DNA of 64,000 bases from Ctena decussata (GCA_963989385.1 OZ022499.1:37138866-37202865); one strand, 5' to 3'; positions 21,978 to 34,800 are shown, counted from the first letter of the stretch. Notes: generated by a model not told the origin, from the letters alone. Program-made: numbers and translations.

Positions 21978-23730
21978 ATGGAAGGTGTTCAACCTGTCAT
22001 AAGGTTAATTATTCTAGTAGGCTTTATCGGCAATCGTGGGGACACATAATTTCGGTATTATCGGTCGAATCTGATCAGTTGTCAGTTTGTCTAAGATTTA
22101 ATGCCTATCTGAGTTTTCCGCAAGTTTCAAGAAGCTAGGCTGGTCAGAAGCATAATAGCTCGAAGGTGTTGACAGACGACGTCAGGCGACGGCCGACGGG
22201 GACTGCTTTTCCTATAAGCTCCCCAAGAGCCGAAGGCTCAGTTCAGTTGGGGCTCAACTCATAGTTGTAGCTGGAAAGGAATAACAAGCCTTATAAATAA
22301 GAGCCGAATCCGATGCCTGACCGTTAATATTAACACGTTGTTGACGGCTTGAGAGATAACTAGCGAACCATTGTACGACAATGTCGGAACAGCCTATACC
22401 TGTGCCAGACTCTGTCGAAAGCTTTACACAATGTCACAGGGTGAAAATATTTCATCTTAAAAATCCTTTACTAAATTCTCCCACAGTCCAATTTATCCTA
22501 CATTTCATGTCATTCCACTCATTTCCCTCATAGCTCAAATACGCTTAAGCATTATTTTAAAAGTTAGCGCATATCCATTTCCGGGTTTTGTCCTTATGTT
22601 ATTTAGCGCGCGATTCACTTCACTGACTCACGCTTGCATGCACACAACATTAGCGCCCTGTCAGTCTTTCATTGTCTCTGTCAGGGCTAGGACTTGTAAA
22701 CGTTTTATAAGGACAACTTTATATAAATGTCTCTTTAGTTTAAATAGTATTTTATTCAACATATAAACATACACAATCAATTCATACAGGATTCGATAAC
22801 AAGCATACTAGCTTATAAACATCGTTTCCTTTGGCTTATAAACATCATCTCCTATATAATATATAGTGTATTATAATGTCTCCTTTTAACTAAGGAGCGC
22901 ATTATATATATTTACAGGTCTGTGCTTACTATTTCATGTCTTCATTTAGTGATAATTGTTATTTGTGGCCATTTGTAAATATTCGCTATTTTGTGTATTT
23001 CCCCTCTTTGGGCCTCGTACTGCCCAAGCTGCCGGTCAGTTGTTTCATTGTCTCGGGCATGGATAGGACTTACGTCCACCTCTAAGGACAAGATGTGCAT
23101 AATGTGTCCTGTTATCTAAGGAGCAGATTTTACATATTTACAAAGTGTGCTGGCCGTGGGAGTCAGGGAAATCCATTAAATTCTCATCAACCATCTATAT
23201 GTCGTAGTGATTTCTTCCCCCGAACCCCCTTGAGGCAGAATGGGACAATCTTTCATCAGTATTCCGTTCTATTCTGAGACATTATGTCGCAAAAATCTAT
23301 CCCAACTTCTTTGCTGCTGTCCACTGCTTAACAGAAGGAGCGATAAGTATGAATTAGCTGGTAGTGGTTGAGTCACATCGTATAAATCCAAACTGTAAGG
23401 GTCTCAAGATGCCGTTTTCAGAAACATAGTTGTAGCGGCGTTTATGAACACAACGTTCAATGTTATTTCCCATTTGACTTAATGGAGATATTGGCTTATA
23501 ATTCGAAGCAAATGATTTATCGTCTTCTTTGTGAATCGGAGTACCATAAGCTTTTTTTTTACCAAAGCTTGGGATAATGCTTTGCCACTAGTGATCAATT
23601 GAAAATAGTACAGGGTGGTGCTGCTTAAATATTCGCGCATTTATTAGAAGGCGTGAACTTTTAACATCTGGTCCTGAAGCTTTGTAGATATAAAGATTGG
23701 AAAAAAAAACATTCTTTACATCTTGAATAG
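21978..23730. other. Intron or intergenic, repeat fragments only
   Basis: A fragment of a GCTCACC-type or related element lies at 22140-22260 (GACGACGTCAGGCGACGGCC, then CCCAAGAGCCGAAGGCTCA). Partly duplicated phrases occur at 22850-23140 (CTAAGGAGC, TATATTTACA). No coding block was recognised. Confidence 0.45.
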
Positions 23731-25300
23731 AAATTTCGATTTATTGGAGAGAGTGCTGCAAAGGTAAGAGATGTGGTAAGGGTTTGTTACGGTCATCAGC
23801 TACTGTCTGTGAAGTATTTATATTGCGTAGAAAGGGAATAAAAAGTTTCGTCAATGTCACTTGTAGAACCAACTTTGTTTTCTTGACCTTTAAGCTAGTG
23901 ACATGGTCCTTGTGTGCAACAAATCGTCTTGCCAAATAATTTTGAAACTCCACCATGGAGGACAAAGTTATGGGCCAGATATGAACAGGTTCTTACTGTA
24001 GCCTATGCATAAAATTAAAGTGCAGACTGTGACATTAACCTTTAAGCTAGACACATGGTTCTTGCATATGACAAATCGAATTGTCATGATGATCATTCAT
24101 ACAGGTGCGTCGCATTAAATTTATACCTATACACATTTTTCATTAGTTTTAACAGGGCCCTAATTGCATTCTAGCTTGAGCTGGAAGTCTTTGATGTCAA
24201 AAAATCTTACACTTACCATGGGGATAAATAAAGGAGGGTGTCACCCCCCCGCCCAAATCGTACGCAGTATTCAGCCCAAATTAGAGAGTATTCAATACGC
24301 AGAGTCATGGTACGCAGTATTCAAGAAAAACAGCAAATCGTATGCGTATTCGCAAAGATTATAAGTAAATAAATTAATTAATCGGCAGTCATTCGATAAT
24401 AATGTGCGAAGCCGCAGTGGTTTCCTGTTGCATGACCTGACAATTGTAGAGATCTATAGCAAAACCGCCTCTTGGATACCTTGATACTTCTGCCACTGGT
24501 TGATACTTCTGCTACTGGTTGAAATGTGAAGGGTATCCAAGAGGTCTTTTTGCTATTGTGTGTGAGGCCTGATGCCGAAATGTTTGTGCATATCTTTTTC
24601 TTCTATAAAAGTACAAGCACTTAGAGTTAGCAGGGAAAGTCAGTGTCTAATAATTTAGCGTGCATTCATAAAACGCAATATTTTGCCAAATAAAATTGGA
24701 AAAGTCCACAGAGTTCCATGCCTTCTCAGGGGAGGGTGGAGGGGGGCTGCGCATATTCCTATCATTCCAAAACAAACGTACATCCTTTAATGATCACAGA
24801 AAGTTTCATTTGAATTGGATCCGTAGTCCTTAGTCAGAAGGAAATGGGATTTTTTATAATGTTTAAGACCCCACCTCCTTAGGTGTTGGGAGCTTAGTAT
24901 ACTATCTGTTTGCTTATCTTTACATTTTGCACTTGCACATAAGGGCACAGCGAACTTTAAGCGTCTAGTAAGTTTGAAGGATGTATCATGACCACATGAG
25001 AGTTCATATAACGCAACATTTGCCAAGACATCGTCTGCTAAGTTCCACCCCTGCCCAGGGACCACTGGGCATACTATTCCCAAACTGTATTATTTACGAT
25101 GCAGTTTAAATCCCTAAATGCCCACAGAAAGCTTCATTTGAATCGGTTCACTAGTTAGATATTTATCGATTTGTAGACTCTCCCCCAGGTTAAACGTTTG
25201 TGCGCATCTAGATATGGTACCCAACCATACCAACCACAACAATAAGTTTTCATGTTCCCATCGTTAGGTGTGGCAATTGAATGGACTGGCTGACTGACTG
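23731..25300. repeat. Repeat fragments including a hairpin at 24460-24556 and a GTATTCA block
   Basis: AACCGCCTCTTGGATACC pairs with GGGTATCCAAGAGGTC across a loop holding two copies of TTGATACTTCTGC(C/T)ACTGG. GTACGCAGTATTCA(A)G words at 24250-24325 sit beside a GGTGTCACCCCCCC block; a similar pair in the other order lies at 31890-31995. Near 24780-25200 two copies of CACAGAAAG(T/C)TTCATTTGAAT mark another repeat. Confidence 0.5.
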
Positions 25301-25519
25301 TACGAGGTGTGTTTCAAAATTAATGTCAGTCGCCAATCGTGCAATGTGGGCTCAAAACCACCTCTTATCGATAGAGTGATCACTAAAGTTTCAGCATAGG
25401 TAAAAATCTCGCTCACAACTTCACAGTCCTTTCTACAGTGTACGTCAGCAACAACAACAACCATAAGTAACATCGAAAAACACCCACAATATCCTCAAAA
25501 AGATACCCGATTTAAAGTG

Positions 25520-25706
25520 AGACAAGTAGCCCGGTTGACAAACTTGTCGTTAGCACGAGTTCATGGTATTTTGAAGAAGCATTTTCAGCTTAGGAAAATA
25601 AATGCAAGAAGAATACCCCATTTGTTGACAGATGAGCAAAGGCGGACCCGTGTAGCAAATGCAAAATTAAAAAAAAACTTCTGAAAATATACCCAAAAAT
25701 AGCAAA
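25520..25706 (+). pseudogene. mariner transposase, 5' fragment (helix-turn-helix region)
   Basis: The plus-strand frame reads VRQVARLTNLSLARVHGILKK, shown here only for its family pattern (SxxxVHxIL), and then LLTDEQRRTRV and KLLKIYPKIAN. These are the second helix-turn-helix and the linker of mariner transposases, which bind the TIRs. A run of A at 25669-25676 may disturb the frame. It stops at the insertion border. Confidence 0.7.
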
Positions 25707-25708
25707 TA

Positions 25709-27223
25709 GTCCGGAGGCATATGTCGTAATAAAGGGGTCCCGTGAACACGAATGTTAATTTTATGCCCTTATCATAGTCACTTAGGACAGTCTTTTAAAA
25801 GTTGAAAAATGGCTGTTGCCATTTTTTCTTTCATCAGTTTACCTAGAAAATGGACAAAGTAGTGGGTGGGGCAACATTTGCCCAATGCAACACCCAGTGT
25901 AACAAATGGGTCGTAGAAAGTGTTTTATGTCTTTAAATATTGGTCAGCTGTCACTGTATATTTGTAACGTATATAACTGAAACCGAAAATTCGAACGAAC
26001 TATGAAAATTATACCAAATCGGTGGAATGAAGTTAATACATGTGGTCCTTAATGAGCATATGATATCATATGTCTTTGAATCGTGCTCCTCTTATCTTGA
26101 AATAATTTCTTATATACTTTGAATCAGTTAGGTTGGAGTTAGCAGTGGCAATATCAATTGAAGACAGAATGTAACATATTTCTTAAGAATTCCCAAAACA
26201 CTAGTAAGAAGAGCTAACGGCTGTTGAAGTTTGTATTATGTCTTAAGATGAAAAGGTTACTAGTAAGCATGAAAAACGCCATTCTTATGTTCACTTAACT
26301 ATAATAACATTGGTGTTTCATTTAAAAGGCATCGTAACAGTAAAACTGCGTTACATAACTGTCCGAGGGATAATACTCCAGGGTCATGTGCAATACAAAC
26401 TGGGCCCTGTAGACATATCTGTTAAGTTTATGCCTTTATCATAGTTATCAAGGGCAGGCTCTTTGAAGCCAAAAAATCATTGTTGCCACATTATATTTCT
26501 GTGTTTTACCTAGAAACTGGTCAACGTAGAGGGTGGGGTAACATTAGCCTTTACAGCAGCCAGCTGTTACATATGAAATGTAGAGAGCAAATAAATTTAT
26601 AACCATGACTTTTTTTTAAATATCTTGATATATATAAACAAACAAACTGAACTATTTTAAAAAGATGACTTATCCATCACGCAAGACCTGTAACGTATAT
26701 CACTATAACTAAAAATAAATAATAAAATAAACAACCATGATCTGAATGAATCGCTTGAATGAAGTAAGGATGTGCTATTTTTAATAAAGATACCCTGTTT
26801 CATCTGATTAAACCATACCCATCTTTGAAAGAACTGCTTGTATATTTTTAATAAGTTAGGTAGCAGGTAGCAGTAGCATTGACATATTAAGCGAAAATGC
26901 AACTTTGTTCTTAAGAATCTCCCTTAAATTTACAAAAATTTCTAACTGTAGATGGTGTAGCCCTTTAGTGTTTTATTTTATGTCTTAAAGATTTACACCC
27001 TCAATATTTCTATTAACTTTTAAATTTCTCACAAAAGATTATATCCTAGGCATGATAATGATTGCGATGTACATCAAACCGTGAAGAAACACCAAGTTAT
27101 ATGTCTTTGAACTATAATTATATGGGGTTGCCCTGTACTTGAAAGGCAATGTAACAGTAACATTGCGTTACATGTTTGTAATCTATCAAGGATTGTTTGT
27201 TAATATTATTATTATTATCATTA

Positions 27224-27258
<35 letters not shown>

Positions 27259-30200
27259 TTTAAAATGCTGTTTTCGAAGGCTTCATTCTCAGATAACAGA
27301 GAACATTTAACTTACCACTTCACACAAAAACACATCAGGACACATATAGATCTTTACATCTGAAGCATGTAGAGCTTTCTTAACATTTAATCTGACTTGA
27401 AGCAACATCACAAAACCCATCATTTAAAATTACATGCGACCAGGAAATTATGTATATATAAGTTGATATTAGAAAAAAGTGATTTATGTCTTGGCTTAGA
27501 ACTGTCACAGAGGTGATACCTATTTCCCTACCTGTGCTGTCGACCGAACCAATCAGACAACTTACACGCAAAAGAGCCTGTCAGCTAAGGCAACTGACAG
27601 AAGTATCGGCTCAGGTGACTGTTAATAATACCCTTATTGCTATGATGTCGATTTTATTCACATTGAACAGCCCTTTGCACAGTACTACATCAAAGGGGAG
27701 ATTGTGTTAATCCCACTATTATAACTTACATGCTGAATTGTAAACAACGTTACCCGTTTGTATTGCTCCCATCGGTTACACTGCTACATATTTTTATCAC
27801 TGTGACAATGTGACAATGAAAAACTATGTTGTTTATGAAACACAGATTGTATTATTATCGGTCTGTGGCCGACATGTATCGCTTAGTGTAACATTACCAA
27901 GATTTATTTGGTCAGGTAATACTGTACACCCCTGTCTGTGCTCGGATACATTATCACACAGGTAAATATAACAAAAGTCTAATTTAACTTTGATCATTCA
28001 ACTTTTATCATGTATATTTCTTCAGTTGTTGTATTGATATTACCGGCGTCATAATACTGTATATTAAATATCTTGACAATGATCATTCAGAATAGCAGTA
28101 ACATTTAACAAATACTAAGTTTATTTGCGTGATTATTGCTAAGCTGCAATATGGTTATATGATCAAAGTCAATGAAATCATTTGAAAATCAGGAATTAAG
28201 GTTATTTACATGATATCTACATTACGCATCACTTGTACCATTTCCTTATTGCTATTCAGAACTAATATACTACTGTTTGCGCATATAAGATATGAGAACT
28301 ATATAAACTACTCAGTAACTGGTTGCTTTCGTTACTCGTTCTCCGTTTTCCTTTTATTTGTTTTGTTATCGTGCTGCAAAGTAAAATTATGGTTCGATAA
28401 ATTATTTTGAAAAACTGGGATTCGTCAAGATATAACAGAACAGCAATATCCTACATCAAAATACTTTGTCATCTTTACATGCCATTTCGATATGTGGCTT
28501 AGAAATCTGTTAAACACTGTCCCTTAAAAAAATAAATTAACTGTTTAGTTAAAAGTAAGCATAGGCTCCATGCTGAATCAGTTCGTTTAAGAGACTGTTA
28601 GTATATAACCATACAAGTACGAAAAAGGGGAGAAAATAGCATGGAAGTAAAGATAATCTTTAAAAAGGTATATGTATACATGTATTTTTATTGCTGTGAT
28701 AGCCCGTGAAACAACTTTCTTTTATTCTTTTCCTTCTACTTATAATAATGGTGTGTAATATTGTACTCTTAAGGTCCCAAAATAGTACATTACCGTTGTG
28801 AACTATAAGCGTAGACCAGATATATCTATGTAATAAACTACCCTGCAACGTTTTAACCTGGCGTTAGTTTCGTTTCTCGACTTAAGCTGAACAATTATGT
28901 TCCCCTTGGTCACGTAAAATACGTGAAAATCTTACAAACCTAAGTATTCTCTGTCAGCAAATGTACGCGTTAGCTGTTTTGGTAACAGTGTGGCTTCACT
29001 CTTCAAGGGTCAGGTTATATTTTTCTGTTTTAGATTCTTACAACTTGTATGTTAAATGTACCAGATATTTTCACTAATATTGTGAATTTCTGACTACTGG
29101 TAATGTTTGACTTACCATGACCAGGAAAGTCGCCGATCAGGTTTCAACTTCCTCAAACCGACTATATCACTTTATTTGGCACTTTTATGCAAATCAAATG
29201 CTTGTTTATGACTGCAGATTTTTTTCTTTAAAGATTTACACCCTCAATATTTCTATTAACTTTAAAATTTCTCACAAAACATTATATTCTAGGCATGATA
29301 ATGATTGCTATTAAAAGTACATTTATCTGCCAAATTTACGATTTGTGATGGTCTTTGAAAATAGGAGAATTTAAGAAAATATACAAAAAGAGCGGCAATA
29401 GTGGGTCGCCATTCCCGCCAAAAATGAAAACTGGATACGCCCGGCAATCATGGTTAATCAGATTAAAGTTATATCATGAATAATTTAAGCCCTTCCTTTA
29501 ATCGACTTCAGACAGTTATTGGCTGAAAAGAACTCACGTGCACAGATTAGAGGTTAATGCTATTGTAAAGTTATTTACTCCACCAATCATAAAATTCAAT
29601 ACATGTTGCAGAAAGGCCTGTGGGAGTCAATCAATTTATGACGACAAAATATTTGTAAATATTCAAGACGGGTATGCATTGATATATCGTCTCTGCCTCC
29701 GTAACAAAGATGTTTTCGCTGAAGATTTTTTGAACAAACCTTAATTGTGTTGCATACAATTAACCAGTTTCATAATTTTGTGATTACTTCGTAATGAAAT
29801 ACGAGGGAGTATACCTTTAAAGTAATAAGTCTGTTTTAGCAGTTTTTGCTTTATATACAAATATGTCACATATGTTACTGCATCAAGAATCGTAAATTTC
29901 AGTAGCTGGACAATAGCATCAAAAACCTTTTGGTTTATGCTATAGCAAATAAGCAAACAGCAAAATCTGATGTGCCTGTTCTGAATCTGTCAAGTCTTAT
30001 TTATTACGGTTTAAATATTCTTAGTTTGGTCACGTATAAAACTCACCTCATGAAATCCTTAAACCACTTGGTAATAAGGCTGGTAGCTCCAAATAAACAG
30101 TGTTCCATAAGAACTACCAGGATATTATTTCATAAATGTTCTGTGAGAGATAATGACGTAATACTGGAAGTTGTATTATAATGGACTATGTTATGAATTA

Positions 30201-30511
30201 AAGTTATTTACGTTACTACTTGTGGTAGTTAATGATGAAAAAACAAACTTAGCTGTATTTTCTAAGACTTACAGATGATTCTATATAAAATAAAACAAGA
30301 ATAAAAATAAAACAGAAGGAGCTACCTAGACATTACATGACTTTAACACAAATACATATATGTAACGTATATTATTGATCATTACGGCCAAAGAGTCATT
30401 AGAATAAATGGCAACATTTGTTTTTCTATTGTGTACCCACCACTGATGAAGTTGATATATGTTACAAAAAATTAACACGAATGTTCACGGGAACGACATA
30501 TGCCCCCGGAC
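25709..30511. mobile_element. 4803 bp TA-flanked TIR element inside mariner
   Basis: The left end GTCCGGAGGCATATGTCGT is matched by the right end ACGACATATGCCCCCGGAC, and beyond it CCCGTGAACA and AATGTT(A)A also match inverted, with an 8-9 bp indel. TA precedes the left end (25707-25708) and follows the right end (30512-30513), and the mariner frame resumes across it. The interior has no transposase-like frame. It contains direct repeats: 25740-26350 against 26400-27180 (TTTATGCC(C/T)TTATCATAGT, GGGTGGGG(C/T)AACATT, TAACGTATAT) and 26985-27060 against 29230-29305 (TTACACCCTCAATATTTCTA). Confidence 0.82.
27201..27258 (+). repeat. (ATT)n microsatellite
   Basis: A run of ATT trinucleotides with a few interruptions lies inside the 4.8 kb TA-flanked element. 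Confidence 0.95.
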
Positions 30512-31095
30512 TAAAAGAGGCTTTCAACAATTTAGTCAGTGGTGATGAGACCTGGGTTTACTATTTTGAACCAAAGCGGATGTGTTCCAAGCGAATTTGG
30601 GCCAACAAAAGTGCGAGACGTCCAAGTATTGCCAAACGAACACGAACGGTAAAGAAGGTTTTGTATGTAATTTTCTTCAATAATAAGGGTCCAGTCATGC
30701 AAATTCCGGTGCCAAAAGGCATAATAGTCACAGCAAAGTTCTATAAAAATATTGTACCACATAAGCTGATGAATTACTACAAAACCAGCCGCCCCAAAAC
30801 AGGCCCTAAGCACCTCAGCCTCTTGCATGATAATGCTCCCGCTCACAAGGCACACCTTGTGACCGAGTTTTTGGAGTCAGAGGAGGCTACCGTCCCACCA
30901 CATCCTCCATTTTCGCCAGACTTGGCTCCCTACGACTATTTTCTGTTTCCAAAACTAAAATATCATCTATCTCGAAAGAGATGCAATATGCAATTAATTG
31001 GATATGCGGTTCATCAGTATCTGATGGGTGTCCCCATTGAAGAGTATGTGAACTGCTTCCAAAAGTGGACTGACCGGCTAAGCAGGTGTATTTAG
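30512..31095 (+). pseudogene. mariner transposase, catalytic core
   Basis: The 3' part of a mariner transposase, the enzyme that cuts and pastes the element at TA sites. The open frame runs from 30418, but the codons before about 30514 belong to the inserted element's TIR. Catalytic motifs are all present: GDETWVYYFEP (first Asp), LLHDNAPAHKA (second Asp) and SPDLAPYDYFLFPKLK (third Asp). Thirty-four residues separate the second and third Asp, the D,D34D spacing of the mariner family. The frame is intact to its stop at 31093-31095. It lacks its own N-terminus because of the 4.8 kb insertion and earlier decay, so it should not make an active enzyme. Confidence 0.92.
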
Positions 31096-31197
31096 GTAGA
31101 TGGAAAGTATTTTGAAGGGCAGATCAAGTAAAAAAAGAGCATTTGCAGTAAAGGAAGAAACAAAGCAAGTGACATTACTTTTGGAACAGACACACGG

Positions 31198-32035
31198 ACT
31201 GAGTTTCTTAGTCATATACGGATATAACCACCCAGCTGAAAAAAATATGATGACGACAAAACCTCGGACTGAAACCCTAAAATATATAATAACAAGGCAT
31301 TCAGTAAATTATATACACCGAGGCTCCTGTAAATAAGGCATTCAATAAATTATATGCTGTGGCTTCTGCAAATAAAGACTTTGTGAAAATTGGATGGCTA
31401 TATGCATTCGGTTAGAGCAGGCATCATTTAACTTGTACATGAATCAGTGGCTGCCCTGCGTTAATTTTAGGGGTTTGGAGAAAAGGCTAATAATGGTTAA
31501 ATTGAGCATGGGATATTTTAGAATGCTGAGGAGATTTTGATATTATTTTCACGGCACGCAGTGTCCAGCATCCCATTCCTCCTACCTCACCTACCGGCCC
31601 TGGGAAAGGAGCTCAGAGATAGAAGCTTCAGCATGACTGTTACCGACGAAAACACAGCTAACAAGTTTAGGAGTTGGAGAGTACACAACTGAAAATTGCA
31701 CTGAAACGACAAACGAGGAAGAATTGTTAAACTGAAAATTCTGTTTAGGGTTTGCATTGTTTAGTAATCACTTTAATTTAATGTTTCTGATCATTTGACT
31801 TCAAAATCTATTATGAATTTAAATCAGCCTTTTAAGCATGCTGCTAAATGTTTTCTTAATATTTACTAGGATTTTACATTGCACTACCCCTTAAATAGTA
31901 TTCAGTATTCAAGCCCGTTTTTAAAGAGTACAGTATTCAAGCTCAAAATTAAGCGGTATTCAGTATTCAAGGGGGAGGGGGGTGACACCCCCATACAGGG
32001 ACTGCTTAAGATTCCAGAAATATTCGCCGTATAGA
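31198..32035. other. Non-coding, with GTATTCA block at 31890-31995
   Basis: The words CAGTATTCAAGC and a GGGGGGTGACACCCCC palindrome at about 31974-31990 mirror the block at 24235-24325. The rest is unassigned. Confidence 0.5.
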
Positions 32036-32049
32036 AAATTGTAGAGGAG

Positions 32050-33182
32050 CGATTTTGCAACCTATCAAAGTTACCTTAACCATATTGTCAAATGCTCAAA
32101 CACTTCAAAGAAGTAATGGTCTTTTTCACGGCGCAAAATTATTGAAATGAAAAAACCCGAGATCGACATTTCAATAACAGACATTCAAACATATTGTATT
32201 TAATGAAACTACGGATAAATTTCCGTTCTGCAAGAAAATATTTACCCTAAAAAAGAGCCCGACGTTGGAGCCAATTAGTATAGGTCCTGTTGTTAAAACA
32301 GTTAGGCTGGCTTTAGACATTTCATTAATAGAAAGTCTGTTTTATCCCATTTTTGAGCTAGTGAAAGAATACTTTTTACGGCATTTTGACAGTGACTGGA
32401 AAACAGGACAGAGAAGAAGGTTTGACACAGCATACCTATGCAAGTGTTACATACGTCTTATTACATTTTTATTCGTTGTATTACAGGCTTTGAACTGAGG
32501 TGCTGGCTCTTATTCTTTATTGAATTTATCAATTTTTGTTCCTGTTAATCTTTTAGCGAAGAACAGAAATGAGTTTTTAGAAACCTAACATAGAAATATA
32601 TGAAGCCTCCAGATTTTCCTGTCTTTTATCCAAGTAGTGTGCCTAATGGCAAACACTGTTCACATGTTTTCGCACTAACAAAAATAAATGATTGAAATCA
32701 CCTATTCAGTGTTGTTAAATGGTTAAGACAGGAGAAAAAAGGCAAACAAATCCAAATTAAAAAAATCTTAAGCAAAAGTAAATTACCCCACCCCTTTCTT
32801 CTGTCATGTTAACTTCCCAATTATTCAGTGCCTAACCGTAAGTGAAATGGCATTAAAAGTACTTCCGCACAATAGCTTGCAGCTAGGATAGTAGAGGTAT
32901 TCGATTTATTAAAGCAAGCTTAATTGTTTCTAGCATAGGACCTTCACTTATTTTCTCAACAGACGGTTCAGTATTGCTCTTTTGAAGGATAAATCTTTTC
33001 TTGCAGGAGGAAATTTATCCTGGTTTTCATTTAATATAACATGTTTGAATACCTGATATTGAAATGTCGGTCTCGGTTTTCTTTCCATATTCCTATACAC
33101 CGCGAAAATATCTTTAACTTCGTGGTTGCGTTTCAGCACTTGTCAATGTAAATAAGGTATTTGGAGCGGTTGCAAAATCGCG
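32050..33182. mobile_element. TIR element with arms of about 200 bp
   Basis: The left GCGATTTTGCAACC and the right GGTTGCAAAATCGC begin diverged arms that also share GACATTTCAATA, ATTCAAACAT, GGATAAATTTCC and TGCAAGAAAA in inverted order. The open frame at 32948-33139 (minus) lies within the right arm and has no recognised domain; the frame at 32265-32498 lies in the centre. Confidence 0.6.
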
Positions 33183-33459
33183 TCTCCGCAATCTAGTATA
33201 AGCGAACTTTTCTGGAACCCTTAGCAGTATCCCTTTATTTATTCCCATGATAAGTGTAGAATTTTTTGACAACAAGACTTTCATCCGAAGGTAGAATGCA
33301 AGTGGGGGTAAGATATGACTTATGAAAAACTTGCATAGGCATGAAATTAATGCAACGCACTTTGATAGTACCTATGAAATTGAGCTAAAAAGAAAAACTC
33401 AACGCAAATTTGTGATGTCAGTAAAAACATTAAATATAGGTCGGGACCTAATAATGATG

Positions 33460-33740
33460 AGGCCAGGCCGCGTAGCGCAGACGGTAGGGCGTCTGACTTA
33501 TAAGCCAGAGTCCTGGGTTCGATACCCGGACCGTCCACTTACTGTCATTTCTCCTTCCACTGATTCAAGAAGGGCAGTTGTCAGTTACTGGTGAAAGAAA
33601 GTGCACTTAGTACTGGTTAACCGCTTAGGATGTCTAAGCCTGCCCATGAATGGTGTGGTTATGTTAACTGACCGTCCCAACATTACCATAGCTGTTTACC
33701 GTGGACGTTAAATAATAACACAACAACAATAACAACAACA
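33460..33740 (+). mobile_element. tRNA-derived SINE, copy 2 (most complete head)
   Basis: The head GGCCGCGTAGCGCAGACGG holds the A box, GGTTCGATACC at 33516-33526 is a good B box, and CTTATAA forms an anticodon-loop-like sequence (UAU), suggesting a tRNA-Ile source. The body and tail match the other two copies. TGATG occurs on both sides (33455-33459 and about 33743) as a possible short target duplication. Confidence 0.88.
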
Positions 33741-33839
33741 GTGATGGTTGTGTTAAGCTTCCCTCTTCAAGATGCACATATGAACCAATTTTCATGAATC
33801 TAGGCCTTACGGTTTCAGCGAAATCAAGTCTACGCATGT

Positions 33840-34800
33840 CGGCTATTGTCGGGAAGTGTCTACGAGAATTTTAAACCGTTTAAAATTCTCACCAAAACTC
33901 GTAGAGGAGGTTTTGCGTTGCTTAACTCGTACAGATCTCGCAACTCACCTGTGCAGGTGTCGTAAGACTTTTCGCGCATTCTCGTGTATTCTCGCCATCA
34001 GAAAGCGACTGGTTATTCATGACGATATAGTACGAAACAAAGCGAGTTACACGCGACTCCTTACGAGATAGTTTGCAAGACATCTAGAGTTTCTGACGAC
34101 ATCTATACGAGTATATGCGACACATGCACGATAATAAGCGAATTTGTCTCGGGTTTCGCACGAAATTAGGCGAGATCACACGACACGTCATGTATTCAAT
34201 AGAAATCATGTTATTTTTAAGCGGTTACGACCATTTACTATGAACAATTGACATTCCTTTTGCATCTACAGTTCAGTAGTTACCTCATTTTTTGTTGCGG
34301 TTGCAGCAGCATCTTGTCGGTATACTTTCGTCATGCAGCAAAACAATTATGGCATTTGAATACTGGAAAACACTAAAATACACCATCATACTGGGGAATC
34401 ATAGCAAAGTCGCATAATATCGTATGAACTCGAATGAATTTCGTGAAAATGTCGCAATACATCGTATAAGCCTCGTACAAATACCACACGGATGTCGCGC
34501 TATATCGTACATATATGAACTGCATCGTAAGACTGGTATCAACTCTTGCTAACTCGTAGTTATAGCGAACGGCTATCGAAGGTGACCGTACATTTCATGT
34601 GGAAATTCGCATGCTCTCGCAGTAATCTCGTGCTGATTTCGCAGGGACGTCGTACAGCTATTGAGAGATGTCGTTGAAAACCCGTACAGATAGTTTGCGC
34701 AAAAAGTCAGTTGAAAACTCGTATTTATCCCAGGCGATTTCTGGCGAGTCTTATCTCGCACATTTCGCCACAAGTCGCCAAAAAGTCGGGACAGTGTGAC
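33840..34800. repeat. CTCGTA/TCGCGA-word-rich DNA, probable TIR element
   Basis: Words such as CTCGTA, TCGCAC, GCGAC and TACGA recur every 10-20 bp on both strands. The block interrupts a tandem repeat, so it is probably an insertion. The left part has an inverted pair AGAATTTTAAA and TTTAAAATTCT. The right end reads GTCGGGACAGTGTGACAAG and the left GTCGGCTATTGTCGGGAAGTG. Confidence 0.6.

Larger units (their letters stand above)
25302..31197 (+). mobile_element. mariner element, interrupted by a 4.8 kb insertion
   Basis: The left end ACGAGGTGTGTTTCAAAATT is matched inverted and degenerate by ATTACTTTTGGAACAGACAC near 31174-31193. Without the insert at 25709-30511 the element is about 1.09 kb. 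The left part (25520-25705) encodes the linker region, with LSLARVHGILKK, then IPHLLTDEQRRTRVANAKL. The right part (30512-31095) encodes the catalytic core. The N-terminal DNA-binding part is largely missing or unreadable, so the copy is dead. Confidence 0.82.

Noticed and set aside
24235..31995. Large inverted repeat joining the two GTATTCA/GGTGTCACC blocks
   Set aside because: The GGTGTCACC part is itself palindromic and the GTATTCA words run in the same direction at both sites, so this is two related fragments and not one inverted pair.
33472..33545. Functional tRNA-Ile gene
   Set aside because: It has A and B boxes and a UAU-like loop, but the acceptor and anticodon stems do not pair cleanly, and the same head continues into a SINE body found three times.
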